Shown piece after piece: positions 1 to 7,485 of a stretch of 19,679 nt of DNA. Under the pieces are notes generated by a model. It was not told the origin of the DNA. It worked only from the letters and a program-made list of their open reading frames with translations, and ran no database searches. Every line of letters starts with the position of its first letter. The stretch's first letter is position 1. Source of the stretch: Planctomycetota bacterium (GTDB lineage Bacteria; Planctomycetota; Brocadiia; JAJRTI01); NCBI GenBank assembly GCA_024278415.1, contig JAJRTI010000962.1, positions 1-19,679 on the forward strand. The letters are read 5' to 3'. The translations under genes and the position numbers were made by a program.

Positions 1-14
1 ATAGGTAGCCCATC

Positions 15-1457
15 ATGAATGCACTCGCACGGCTCGCCGTTGATTCCGCCATGGCAGCGAGCGCTTCCTACGCGGACGTGCGCATCGTGCGCAAGCGCGC
101 GCAGCGCGTGGGCGCGGAGGACATGCGCGTCACTGGCGTGTAGGACTCGGAGTCCTTTGGGGTTGGCGTGCGCGTCCTCGCCAATGGAGCGTGGGGATTC
201 GCCGCGGCGGGCACGGTCGACCGGGACGAAGTGCAGCGTGTCGCGAAACTTGCCGTGGAGGTGGCGAGGGCGGCCTCGACCGCGCTCGATCGGCCGGTGG
301 AACTCGTGCCGGAGCCGCCGCGGGAGGGGCGCTTCGACGGGCCCTGCAAGGTCGATCCGTTCGCGGTGCCCATCGGCGACAAGACGGGGCTGCTCCTGGC
401 CATTCACGAGAAGCTGCTGGCGCCCGCACTGGTCACCAAGGCGCGCGGCAATATCTTCTGCGAGTGCGTGGACCGCGTCTTTGCCAGCAACGAGGGGCAT
501 GCGCTCGAGTCCAAGGTGTTCACGACCTGGGTGTGGTACCGCGCGACTGCGGTCGACGCGCATGACGCGCGGTCGCGAAGCTACGAGCCGCCTGCGCGCA
601 CGGCGGGATACGAAAACGTGGACGCGGCCGACCTCCTGGCCAATGCCGAGCGCGTGGCCGACCAAGCGGTGGGCCACCTGAAGGCGAAGGAGTGCGCGCC
701 GGGGGTGAAGGACTTGGTGCTCGACCCGCTGCACCTCGCGCTCACCCTGCACGAGTCCATCGGCCACGCCACGGAACTCGACCGCGCGCTGGGCTTCGAG
801 GAGTCGCTGGCCGGCAGTTCGTTCGCCACGCCCGACCAACTCGGCAAGCTCCGCTATGGCGCGCCCCTTGTGAACGTGATCGCGGACAACACGCTGCCCG
901 GCGGCCTGGCGACGCTGGGCTTCGACGACGAAGGCGTGGCCGGGCAGAAGTGGCATCTGATCCGGGACGGCATCTTTGTGGGCTACGGCACGAGCCGGGA
1001 AGTCGCGGCCCACGTCGGGCTTGACCGAAGCGTGGGCTCGTGCCGGGCCGACGCCTATTCGAGCATCCCCATTGTGCGGCAGAACAACTTCTACCTCGAA
1101 CCGGGGAAAGCGCCGCTGTCGCCCGAGGAACTGATCGCCGACACGGACGACGGCATCTACATCGAAGGGCACGGCTCGTTCAGCATCGACCAGAAGCGGC
1201 TCAACTTCCAGTTCGGCGGGGACGCGTTTTGGGAGATCAAGAGCGGCAGGCTCGGCCCGATGCTCAAGAATGTGACCTACCACGCGATCACGCCTGAGTT
1301 CTGGGGTTCGTGTGATGCGATCTGCGACGAGCGCTACTTCCGGCTCGAAGGGATCACCAACTGCGGCAAGGGCGATCCCTGCCAGATTGCGCGCATGAGC
1401 CACGGCGCCGCGCCGGCCCGCTTTCGACGCGTCAACATCGGCGCCGCGACCGCGTAG
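15..1457 (+). CDS. tldD: TldD-family zinc metalloprotease, interrupted by an in-frame TAG
   Basis: TldD pairs with TldE to form a cytoplasmic zinc protease that degrades unfolded peptides and matures some modified peptides. The frame opened by the ATG at 15 has a TAG at 141-143 (codon 43) and then continues in the same frame to a TAG at 1455-1457. The total of 480 codons matches the usual family length of about 480. The residues flanking the internal stop (MRVTGV before, DSESFGVGVRV after) read as one continuous TldD N-terminus. Without readthrough, only a shortened product from the GTG at 168 could be made. Counting from codon 1, the zinc motif HESIGHATE gives His246, Glu247 and His251. The C-terminal NCGKGDP motif supplies the metal-ligand cysteine, Cys450. 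An in-frame TAG at 6-8 rules out an earlier start. tldE follows 58 nt downstream. Family assignment is secure; whether the gene is functional is not. Confidence 0.9.
141..143 (+). other. In-frame TAG inside tldD
   Basis: The amber codon lies 42 codons into tldD, between two stretches that both match the TldD N-terminal domain in the same frame. The family usually has an ordinary residue such as Ser or Glu here. One base change from TCG or GAG would produce it. The true tldD terminator at 1455 is also TAG, so TAG acts as a stop in this genome. Confidence 0.9.
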
Positions 1458-1515
1458 TCCACGCGGCAAGATGCGCCGCCTCATTTCGTTTCGCTCAGAA
1501 CGACAGGATTCAGAC

Positions 1516-2811
1516 ATGAGAAGCAGCATCAGCGCCCGATGCCTCGAAGCAGCACGGAGACTCGTGTCGCTTTCATCGGCCGACGACGCGCTGGCGTACG
1601 CGAGCGCAGGCGAGTTCGGCTTCACGCGCTTCTCCAACAACGCGATCACGCAGAGCGGAGTGCGCGCAAGCCGCCACGCGTCCGCGTCGGTGGCCTTCGG
1701 CTCCAAACACGGGGTGTCGTTTGGCACTGAGCGCGCGCAGGACGCTCTTGGGGCAATTGCGCGGCGCGCGGAAGAGGCCGCGAACGCATCCGAGCCGGAC
1801 CCCGAATACCTGCCCCCCGTCGAGCCGCCGCAGGCGTACCTCGACGTGCCTTCGTACCATGACTCGACTGCCGCGTTCGGCCCGGCGGAGCGCGCCAAGG
1901 CGGTGGCCGACGTGATCGCGGTCGCGAAGGCGGCCGGCCTGTCGGCCGCGGGCTCGATCCACAACTCCGCCGTGCACAGCGCGATGGCCAACTCCAAGGG
2001 CCTCGCCGACGCGTCCAGGAGTACGCACGCGCACATGGCCGTCACCATGGTTGGCGATGGCTTTTCGGGCTGGGCCGATTGGGCCTCCAACGACGTGGCG
2101 GATCTGGATGGCCGCGGCGTGGCCGAACGTGCGCGGGACTATGCGTTGGGCTCGAAGGACGCGGTGGATCTCGATCCTGGGCGCTACACCGTGCTCCTGC
2201 TGCCCTCGGCGGTGGCCTCCCTCCTGGGGCCGATGGTTGGGCGGCTCGATGCGCGCGCGGCCGACGAAGGCCGGTCCGCTCTCGCCGGCCTCGAAGGCGC
2301 CCAGATCGCCGCCCCCTCCTTCACGCTCCGCAGCGATCCGGCCTGCGCGGACGCTCCTGGCCCCCGCCGATACGACGATGGCGCGGCGACGCGGCCCGTC
2401 ACGTACATCGAGAACGGCATGTTGCGCACGCTAACGTACTCACGCTACTGGGCGAAAGCCAAAGGCCGAGAGCCAGTTTACGCTCCGGCCAACGTTGTCG
2501 TGGACGGCACGGACCAGTCCGTCGACGACCTCATCGCCGGCATCGACAGGGGGCTCCTCATCACGCGGTTCTGGTACATTCGCGACGTCGATCCCATGCG
2601 CCTTCTGCTCACCGGTATGACCCGCGACGGCATGTTCCTCATTGAGGGCGGCCAGGTCGTGGCCGGGGCCAAGCACTTCCGCTGGAACAATTCGCCCCTC
2701 GATCTGTTGAAGCGCATCCGCGCGACAGGCAAGCCGCAGCGCCAGGGCGGCTGGCTCATCCCGCCTATGGTCTTCGACGACTTCTACATGACGTCCAAGA
2801 CGCGGTTCTGA
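1516..2811 (+). CDS. tldE: TldE/PmbA-type metalloprotease partner subunit
   Basis: TldE (PmbA) is the partner of TldD in the heterodimeric protease. It has the same fold but no zinc site, and no HExxxH motif is visible in this 431-residue protein. Family features include the N-terminal strand pattern ending near NNAITQSGVRASR. The central segment carries SIHNSAVHSAMANSKGL and GDGFSGWADW. The C-terminal domain reads YIENGMLRTLTYSRYWAKAKG and then GGQVVAGAKHFRWN-like text typical of the family. An upstream in-frame ATG at 1471 exists, but the ATG at 1516 has AGGA at 1505-1508 with 7 nt spacing and starts where family members start, so 1516 is chosen. It lies 58 nt after tldD on the same strand, as expected for co-expressed partners. 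The frame is intact, unlike tldD, and ends in TGA. Its job depends on a working TldD. Confidence 0.92.
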   Translation: MRSSISARCLEAARRLVSLSSADDALAYASAGEFGFTRFSNNAITQSGVRASRHASASVAFGSKHGVSFGTERAQDALGAIARRAEEAANASEPDPEYLPPVEPPQAYLDVPSYHDSTAAFGPAERAKAVADVIAVAKAAGLSAAGSIHNSAVHSAMANSKGLADASRSTHAHMAVTMVGDGFSGWADWASNDVADLDGRGVAERARDYALGSKDAVDLDPGRYTVLLLPSAVASLLGPMVGRLDARAADEGRSALAGLEGAQIAAPSFTLRSDPACADAPGPRRYDDGAATRPVTYIENGMLRTLTYSRYWAKAKGREPVYAPANVVVDGTDQSVDDLIAGIDRGLLITRFWYIRDVDPMRLLLTGMTRDGMFLIEGGQVVAGAKHFRWNNSPLDLLKRIRATGKPQRQGGWLIPPMVFDDFYMTSKTRF

Positions 2812-2842
2812 GCAACGGGTTAGTGCCTTAGCGTCAATCTCG

Positions 2843-2858
2843 CGACAACATGTTGTCG
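2843..2858. repeat. 16-bp perfect palindrome
   Basis: CGACAACATGTTGTCG reads the same on both strands. It lies about 30 bp after the tldE stop, in the space between convergent genes. It could be a protein-binding site or the base of a transcription-stop structure; no T tract follows. Confidence 0.6.
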
Positions 2859-2873
2859 ATGTTCTGTCACTCT

Positions 2874-2958
2874 CCTACTCTTCGTCTTACTCTTTGTCCT
2901 ACTCCTCCGCCGTGTCATGCGGTTTATGAGTAAGACTAAGAGTAAGACTAAGAGTAAG
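2874..2958. repeat. Imperfect inverted repeat built from a tandem GAGTAAGACTAA-type unit
   Basis: The right arm (2928-2958) consists of nearly three copies of a 12-bp unit, AGTAAGACTAAG. The left arm (2874-2905) is its degenerate reverse complement (CTTACTCTTTGTCC and similar). The arms are about 31 bp with a few mismatches, separated by about 22 bp. The RNA would fold into one long hairpin on either strand. AT content is clearly higher than in the flanking genes, which fits an inserted repeat element. Confidence 0.65.
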
Positions 2959-2977
2959 AACTGCGGCGCAGCCGCCA

Positions 2978-3005
2978 CTTTCTCGCAGCGCAGTCTGCGA
3001 GAAAG
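2978..3005. terminator. Perfect 11-bp hairpin between convergent genes
   Basis: CTTTCTCGCAG, a 6-nt loop and CTGCGAGAAAG form an uninterrupted 11-bp stem with A/T at its outer ends. Because the outer ends are AAAG/CTTT, it could stop transcription from either side, but no long T run follows. It lies between the end of tldE (+) and the end of the PilZ gene (-), where a bidirectional terminator would be expected. Confidence 0.45.
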
Positions 3006-3086
3006 CGTAGTGCCTTCGCCGTCAGGAACGGTCACGAAGAATAAGAAGTTGCGCAGCGTGCGTGCACTCTTGGCAGCGTAGTGCTT

Positions 3087-3148
3087 ATTCCGTATTGCGT
3101 ATTCCGTATTCGGAGCGCGATCCGAGATACGCAATACGCAATACGCAA
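3087..3148. repeat. Inverted repeat of ATTGCGT units
   Basis: The left arm (3087-3114) contains alternating ATTCCGT/ATTGCGT heptamers. The right arm (3121-3148) is the imperfect complement with ACGCAAT heptamers. The loop is GCGCGA. Arms are 28 bp with a few mismatches. Together with the repeat at 2874-2958 this makes the space between tldE and the PilZ gene a cluster of hairpins. No open reading frame here looks coding. Confidence 0.65.
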
Positions 3149-3214
3149 CAGCGAACCTGCCCCCCCACACGCCGCGTCTTACCCCTGATCCATGGCGGTC
3201 AGAAGCCTTGGGTT

Positions 3215-3229
3215 GCGGGCGGAGCCCGC
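3215..3229 (-). terminator. Short GC hairpin next to the stop of the PilZ/formylglycine-fold gene
   Basis: GCGGGC, GGA and GCCCGC form a perfect 6-bp stem with a 3-nt loop, one base after the TAA of the gene at 3231. There is no T tract, so it is a weak terminator candidate. Confidence 0.35.
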
Positions 3230-3230
3230 G

Positions 3231-4355
3231 TTAGCCTGGCTCCTCGACGCAGACCACGCGGAAGCCAAAGGTGCTCGGGGGGAACTTGCGCTCCGCGGCG
3301 TCTCGATTGGCGCTGCGGCACACGCTTGCGCCGGTCAGCCATGCTCCCCCGCGCAGCACGGGCACTCCGTCGCTGGGCCCTCTGGGGTCGACGACCGTTG
3401 CGTCCGTGTACCGGCGCAATCCGTCGAGGCACCACTCGAAGACATTGCCGTGCATGTCGTGGAGTCCCCAGGCATTGGGCGCCTTCTCGCCCACGGGCTG
3501 CGTCTTGTTCTCCGCATTGGCGCGGTACCAAGCGTACTCGCGCAACCTCACCTCTTCGTCGCCGAAGCACCACATGCTCGTGCTTCCCGCGCGGCACGCG
3601 TACTCCCACTCCGCCTCTGTTGGCAACCGGTACTCGCGGCCTTCCTGATTGCTGAGCCGACGGCAGAACTCCGTCGCGTCGTCATAGGTCACGCTGTCCA
3701 TGGGGATCCCGATGCCGTAGAACGCGCTCTTGCCCTGCAAGCTATCTTCGCCCATGATCTCCATGTAGTCGCTTCGGGTGACTGGGCACTTGCCCATGTA
3801 AAACGTGTGGGGCATCTCGACCCAGTGCTGCGGGCGTTCCAGATGCGACGCGTCCCGGTGTTGAGGGGGGCTGCCCATGAGAAACTCCCCGGGCGGGATG
3901 AGAACGAACTCCATCCCCGATGCGTTCGCCATCGTTATTGGCGGGCCGTCGCCTTCCGCCGCGGGTTCCTCCGCACGCTCTTGGCCAGACTCCTCCTCCG
4001 GTATGGCGTCGCTGCTGACGGTAAGGGCCTCCTCCACGCCAGGAGCTTCCTTCAAGTACCGGACCGACACGCGGTAGAGGCCCATGCGTTCCGTGCAGAC
4101 CTTGATGACCTTGGCCGGCAAGACGGCCGGCTTCTCCTCCCGGGGCATGAACACGTTGAGCAGGATTTTCGCCCCCTCTTTGGGCGGATCTTCCGTCCGA
4201 AACGCGAGCCCGCCCCCACTGATATCGGTGATCTCCCGGCGGGCGGTCCAAGGCAGGATCGTGTTGAGCTTCAGCGCGTATCGCAGCCGCCACTTGTCCC
4301 AGGCGACCCACGACTTGGGGAGCAGGTAGCGGGTGTGCTGCCGACGCTCTTGCAT
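3231..4355 (-). CDS. PilZ domain fused to a formylglycine-generating-enzyme-fold domain
   Basis: This 374-residue protein has two parts. Residues 1-105 look like PilZ, the cyclic-di-GMP receptor domain: RQHTR at 5-9 fits the RxxxR motif and DISGGG further on fits D/NxSxxG. An acidic linker (about 106-140) leads to a SUMF1/FGE-like domain from about 145. That domain begins GMEFVLIPPGEFLMGS and includes RLPTEAEWEYACRAG, NAWGLHDMHGNVFEW and a final FGFRVV. Aligned by eye with true formylglycine-generating enzymes, the first active-site cysteine is Thr341, while the second is kept as Cys346. It is therefore more likely a binding or structural member of the fold than a sulfatase-activating enzyme. 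No signal peptide is seen. The start has GGAGG 9 nt upstream and a likely promoter at 4407-4435. It stands alone as a transcription unit. Confidence 0.88.
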   Translation of the reverse strand: MQERRQHTRYLLPKSWVAWDKWRLRYALKLNTILPWTARREITDISGGGLAFRTEDPPKEGAKILLNVFMPREEKPAVLPAKVIKVCTERMGLYRVSVRYLKEAPGVEEALTVSSDAIPEEESGQERAEEPAAEGDGPPITMANASGMEFVLIPPGEFLMGSPPQHRDASHLERPQHWVEMPHTFYMGKCPVTRSDYMEIMGEDSLQGKSAFYGIGIPMDSVTYDDATEFCRRLSNQEGREYRLPTEAEWEYACRAGSTSMWCFGDEEVRLREYAWYRANAENKTQPVGEKAPNAWGLHDMHGNVFEWCLDGLRRYTDATVVDPRGPSDGVPVLRGGAWLTGASVCRSANRDAAERKFPPSTFGFRVVCVEEPG

Positions 4356-4406
4356 GCTTTCCCGCCTCCAAGACAGGACGAAAATGCGGCCACAAACGTG
4401 GTGTTA

Positions 4407-4435
4407 AGTATTGCGGCCCACAGGCCCACTGTCAA
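4407..4435 (-). promoter_or_regulatory. Likely sigma-70-type promoter for the PilZ/formylglycine-fold gene
   Basis: On the minus strand a perfect TTGACA (4430-4435) is followed, after exactly 17 nt, by AATACT (4407-4412; 4 of 6 matches to TATAAT). Transcription would start near 4400, about 45 nt before the ATG at 4355. Confidence 0.55.
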
Positions 4436-4459
4436 GACTTCCGGCCACCTGCCCTTGCC

Positions 4460-5146
4460 CTACCCCGGCTCCGAGTCGTAACGATTCAGAAACGCCATCG
4501 TTCTCTCGCTGACGAACTCGAATGCCTTTTGGATGTTCTCCGCGCCTTCCGATAGCCCGTCCGGGGTGAAGCCGGCCGTGAAGTTGCCCTCGATGTCGAG
4601 CACGACGTTGTTCTGCGGCAACTCGAACGCCTCCACCTTCACGTTGAACGTGTTGTCCTCCTCAGGCGTGGCGAGGAAGCTGAAGCTCATGGTGAACGCG
4701 GACGGGGGCCGGCCGAACGCGTCCAAGTCGTCCTCGTCGAAGTGGCAGATCTTCCCCGCGAGGAACTCCACCCCGTTGTCCCAGAGACTCGGCTGCGCAA
4801 CCGCCCGCAGCTTGACTTGTTGGAGGGGGAAGCGCTCAATCTGGAACACCCGCGCCGCGCTCGCCATGGTGACCTCGAACCGGCCCTTGAAGTCGTCGAG
4901 GCTGATCCCCGAGTTCTGCTCCACCAGGCGGAAGCGGTCGGGCAGGAGCTGAAGCCGCGACGAACCGCCCGATCCGTACACCGTGAACATCTCGCTGTTG
5001 CCGTAGTTGAACGCGAGGCTCTGATACCCGCCGTACATCTTGCGGGACATGTCGAAGAACAGCATCTGCACTTGGTGCCGCTCGTAGCGCACCGGCAGGT
5101 GCACGAGGTCGGCCTGTAGCAGCGAGATGGCGATGTTGGGGTGCAT
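4460..5146 (-). CDS. Unrecognised 228-residue cytoplasmic protein
   Basis: I do not recognise this family with confidence. The chosen start, ATG at 5146, has AAGGAG 8 nt upstream, and a strong promoter lies about 50 nt further up. The frame is open further upstream, but that sequence overlaps the promoter and is rejected. There is no signal peptide or membrane segment. The protein alternates strand-like stretches (RHQVQMLFFDMS, AFTMSFSFLATP) and ends in a helix (AENIQKAFEFVSERTMAFLNRY). Phe, Asp and Glu are common. The layout, with two half-similar strand-rich segments and a closing helix, recalls the TIGR04255 type of widespread uncharacterised proteins, but this is a weak impression. It is separated from the PilZ gene by about 100 nt that hold that gene's own promoter. 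Confidence 0.8.
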   Translation of the reverse strand: MHPNIAISLLQADLVHLPVRYERHQVQMLFFDMSRKMYGGYQSLAFNYGNSEMFTVYGSGGSSRLQLLPDRFRLVEQNSGISLDDFKGRFEVTMASAARVFQIERFPLQQVKLRAVAQPSLWDNGVEFLAGKICHFDEDDLDAFGRPPSAFTMSFSFLATPEEDNTFNVKVEAFELPQNNVVLDIEGNFTAGFTPDGLSEGAENIQKAFEFVSERTMAFLNRYDSEPG

Positions 5147-5195
5147 GCACGAGGCTCCTTGAGTAGTCGGCGCCCCTCGCGGGCGGCGGTCTGCC

Positions 5196-5223
5196 ATTAT
5201 CCCTTCGCCGGCAGGAGTGTCAA
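5196..5223 (-). promoter_or_regulatory. Likely sigma-70-type promoter for the 228-residue protein
   Basis: On the minus strand TTGACA (5218-5223, perfect) is followed after 16 nt by GATAAT (5196-5201, 5 of 6 matches). The start would fall near 5189, giving a leader of about 43 nt before the ATG at 5146. Confidence 0.6.
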
Positions 5224-5348
5224 GCGCACCGCGGGCGCGGCCGCATGGAGTGCGCCGGCTCGGCGGCGCTTTCTTCCGCACGACCGGGGTCACGCAGATC
5301 CCAGAGGACCTCGGAATGCGGCCTCGCACAGATCGTGAGCGCCTCCGG

Positions 5349-7370
5349 TCAGTCCTGCGGGTCGCCGAGCCTTCGCACGGTCACGTCGTCCACGTACGCC
5401 TCGCCCACGCCGCAAAGCGCCACGCGTGCGGCGATGAAGCGGATGGCCGGCGAGCGCAGGGGCACGACCAAGCGCACGCGCCGCCACCCGTCGGTCGCGT
5501 CCACCTGCGTCGCCTCCAGGGCCTGCGCGCCGTACCCGGGAATGCGCTTGCCTTCCGCTGTGTAGGCGAACAACGCAATCGTGATGCCCCGCTGCGTCTG
5601 TTCGAGTTCCTTCGGCACGCGCACCCACGCCGCGATTTCCCAGACGTCCTTGGGTTTGGCCGGGATCTTCTCGGACACGACGTTCGAGGTGACCCAATCC
5701 GTTGGCCGGCCTTGATAGATGTTCGGCGACGAGGAATAGAGCCGCAGAGCACGCGTGCCGTTGCGGCCCGCGCCGGCGATTAGCGCGGCCTTGCCCGCTG
5801 GCGTGTGGCCGAGCTTTGCTCCGCCCCAGCCCGCGTCGGACTCGAATCCGCCGTTGGCGAGGCGATTCTCGCCCCACGCGCCGGAGCGGATGAGGCGCAG
5901 TTGCTCCTGCTGCTGGGGGATGATGTAAAAGTCGGTCACGCGCAGGCCGGCGTCGAGCATCTCTCGCGTCCACGTCTTGCTCCACACCGCGTGCTGCGCG
6001 GTGCGGATGCGCGTGAGCCCGGCCCCCGCAAGGTCGCAAGCCCGCGAGTCGTCCCCCCGCGCGGCGCGGGCCTGCGCGAGCGTCTTCTTGGCTTCGCGGA
6101 CCGCGTCGAGGCCCTCGCCCAGCTCCTTGAACACCGGCTCCACTTTGTCGATACGCGCCTGAAGCTCCTCCATGCGGAACTCGGTCATGTCGCGGAGCGC
6201 CTGCTGGTGCTTGGCGCGTAGGCGCTGCGCGAGTGCGTCGTCCTCGGTCACGAGCAGCCACGACGTGAGTGCGAAGGAGCACTTGGGCTCGGCCAACCTG
6301 CGGAAGCGGCTGCCAATCTGGTAGACGTTCCCCGGCGCGGCCACGTCGACGCGCAGGTCCCGCACCTCCGCGGCGTCGGGCTGATAGTGGTAGCCGTCGC
6401 CTGTCTTGACGAGGCAGATGAGCCTGCCTCCGGGGAAGTCGATGGGCGTGGCCCACACGGCCGGGTCGCTCGTCTTGAGGCGCTCGCCGGTGCGGCCCTG
6501 CGCGATGAGCGGGCCGACGACCTCAAGCTCACAACCGATGCTCGCCGCGCACGCGTAGCGGTCGCGGCCGAGGTGGCGGTCGTCGAAGTAGTAGCACACG
6601 AACCACATGAATCCCCGGCAGCCGGCCGAGACTGCGTGCGCGAAGATGAGCCGCATGTGGTCGCCGTCGGGGAAGCGCGAAGGGCGCCACTTGTCCTGGT
6701 CCGTGCCGCCGAGGAACTTCATGTTGTACCAGATCTGCGTGTGGCACTGGCCCCACGTCCAGAAGAAGCCGTCGTCTCGTCCGAGCCGGCGCTTGGCCTT
6801 GAGCCACTCGCCGTACTCGCGCAAGCCGCCGGGCTTTCCGCCTGCGTGCGCGTCGGATCGGTCTTTGACGAGCGGATACGCGTACGCGCACCACATGTCG
6901 GGAATCTTCGCGAACTCGTCGTACATGCCGATCGCGTCGAACATGATCGGCCGGCGCTGCGGGTCGAGGCGGCGCATCTCGCCCCGCACCTTGAGCGCGG
7001 CCTCCACGTGCTCCTTCTTGTTCAGGTCGTCGCCGATGTTCCACGCGAGCACCCAGTCCTTGTCCGCGATAGACTCCATCGCGGCTTTCACCTTCGGGCT
7101 CCATCCCGGCGCGTGCGGGTAAGGGATGACCATGAGCCCCGCGTCCGCGGCCTTGGGGCCGTCGGTCACCGACGCCTTCCAGCCCATGAACGCGGTGTTG
7201 AAGTGCCGGCGCCTGAACTCGACGTAGTCCCTGTTCGGCGTGCCCCAGCAACTGTAGAAGAAGAATGGTTCGCCATCGACGCGCAGACGGTTGTTCGTGA
7301 ACTCGACGCGCGCCGCGGTGCAGGTTGCGGCGACCGCGAGGGCGCAGGCGAGTGCGTGGGGCGTTCTCAT
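5349..7370 (-). CDS. Secreted TIM-barrel (glycoside-hydrolase-like) protein with coiled coil and C-terminal binding module
   Basis: This 673-residue protein opens with a signal peptide (about 1-20, ALACALAVAATCTAA). The next 300 residues look like a TIM-barrel glycoside hydrolase. Supporting segments are RVDGEPFFFYSCWG, HFNTAFMGW, VLAWNIGDDLN near residue 107, RRPIMFDAIGMYDEF, and a long segment rich in Trp, Cys and Tyr (RGFMWFVCYYFDDRHLG). In related barrels the segment at 107-118 usually ends in Asp-Glu, which supplies the acid/base; here it is Asp114-Asp115, so catalysis is uncertain. Residues about 380-470 are charged and helical, probably a coiled coil. From about 490 a segment with ANGGFESDAGW begins a CenC-like carbohydrate-binding beta-sandwich. 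The start has GGAGG 6 nt upstream. It follows the parvulin gene by 115 nt, with a hairpin repeat between them. The substrate is unknown. Confidence 0.87.
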   Translation of the reverse strand: MRTPHALACALAVAATCTAARVEFTNNRLRVDGEPFFFYSCWGTPNRDYVEFRRRHFNTAFMGWKASVTDGPKAADAGLMVIPYPHAPGWSPKVKAAMESIADKDWVLAWNIGDDLNKKEHVEAALKVRGEMRRLDPQRRPIMFDAIGMYDEFAKIPDMWCAYAYPLVKDRSDAHAGGKPGGLREYGEWLKAKRRLGRDDGFFWTWGQCHTQIWYNMKFLGGTDQDKWRPSRFPDGDHMRLIFAHAVSAGCRGFMWFVCYYFDDRHLGRDRYACAASIGCELEVVGPLIAQGRTGERLKTSDPAVWATPIDFPGGRLICLVKTGDGYHYQPDAAEVRDLRVDVAAPGNVYQIGSRFRRLAEPKCSFALTSWLLVTEDDALAQRLRAKHQQALRDMTEFRMEELQARIDKVEPVFKELGEGLDAVREAKKTLAQARAARGDDSRACDLAGAGLTRIRTAQHAVWSKTWTREMLDAGLRVTDFYIIPQQQEQLRLIRSGAWGENRLANGGFESDAGWGGAKLGHTPAGKAALIAGAGRNGTRALRLYSSSPNIYQGRPTDWVTSNVVSEKIPAKPKDVWEIAAWVRVPKELEQTQRGITIALFAYTAEGKRIPGYGAQALEATQVDATDGWRRVRLVVPLRSPAIRFIAARVALCGVGEAYVDDVTVRRLGDPQD

Positions 7371-7412
7371 GGTTTCCTCCCTCTTCCGGTAGCCGAGACC
7401 GACAGCACATAT

Positions 7413-7462
7413 GTGGAGCGGAACGCCTTTGCGTTCCGACGGACAGCGAAGGCCGTCCGCTC
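7413..7462. repeat. 50-bp dispersed hairpin repeat, copy 1
   Basis: This element matches 11893-11942 at 46 of 50 positions. It starts GTGGAGCGGAACGCC. It holds an inner hairpin (CGGAACGC, CTTT, GCGTTCCG). It also holds outer arms (GAGCGG near the left end, CCGCTC at the right end) that could pair instead. It lies between the parvulin gene and the TIM-barrel gene. A CACATATGTG palindrome at 7406-7415 overlaps its edge. Confidence 0.8.
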
Positions 7463-7485
7463 ATTGCCGCTCCCAGTTTACCATC

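Noticed and set aside
1471..1515. Earlier start of tldE at 1471, and a TCATTTCGTTTCGCTCAGAA-like intergenic repeat
   Set aside because: The 15 extra residues do not fit the family and the SD favours 1516. The repeat-like text occurs only once in the window, so it cannot be called a repeat from this sequence alone.
3192..4481. 429-codon + strand frame
   Set aside because: Antisense to the PilZ/formylglycine-fold gene, which has clear motifs, an SD and a promoter on the minus strand.
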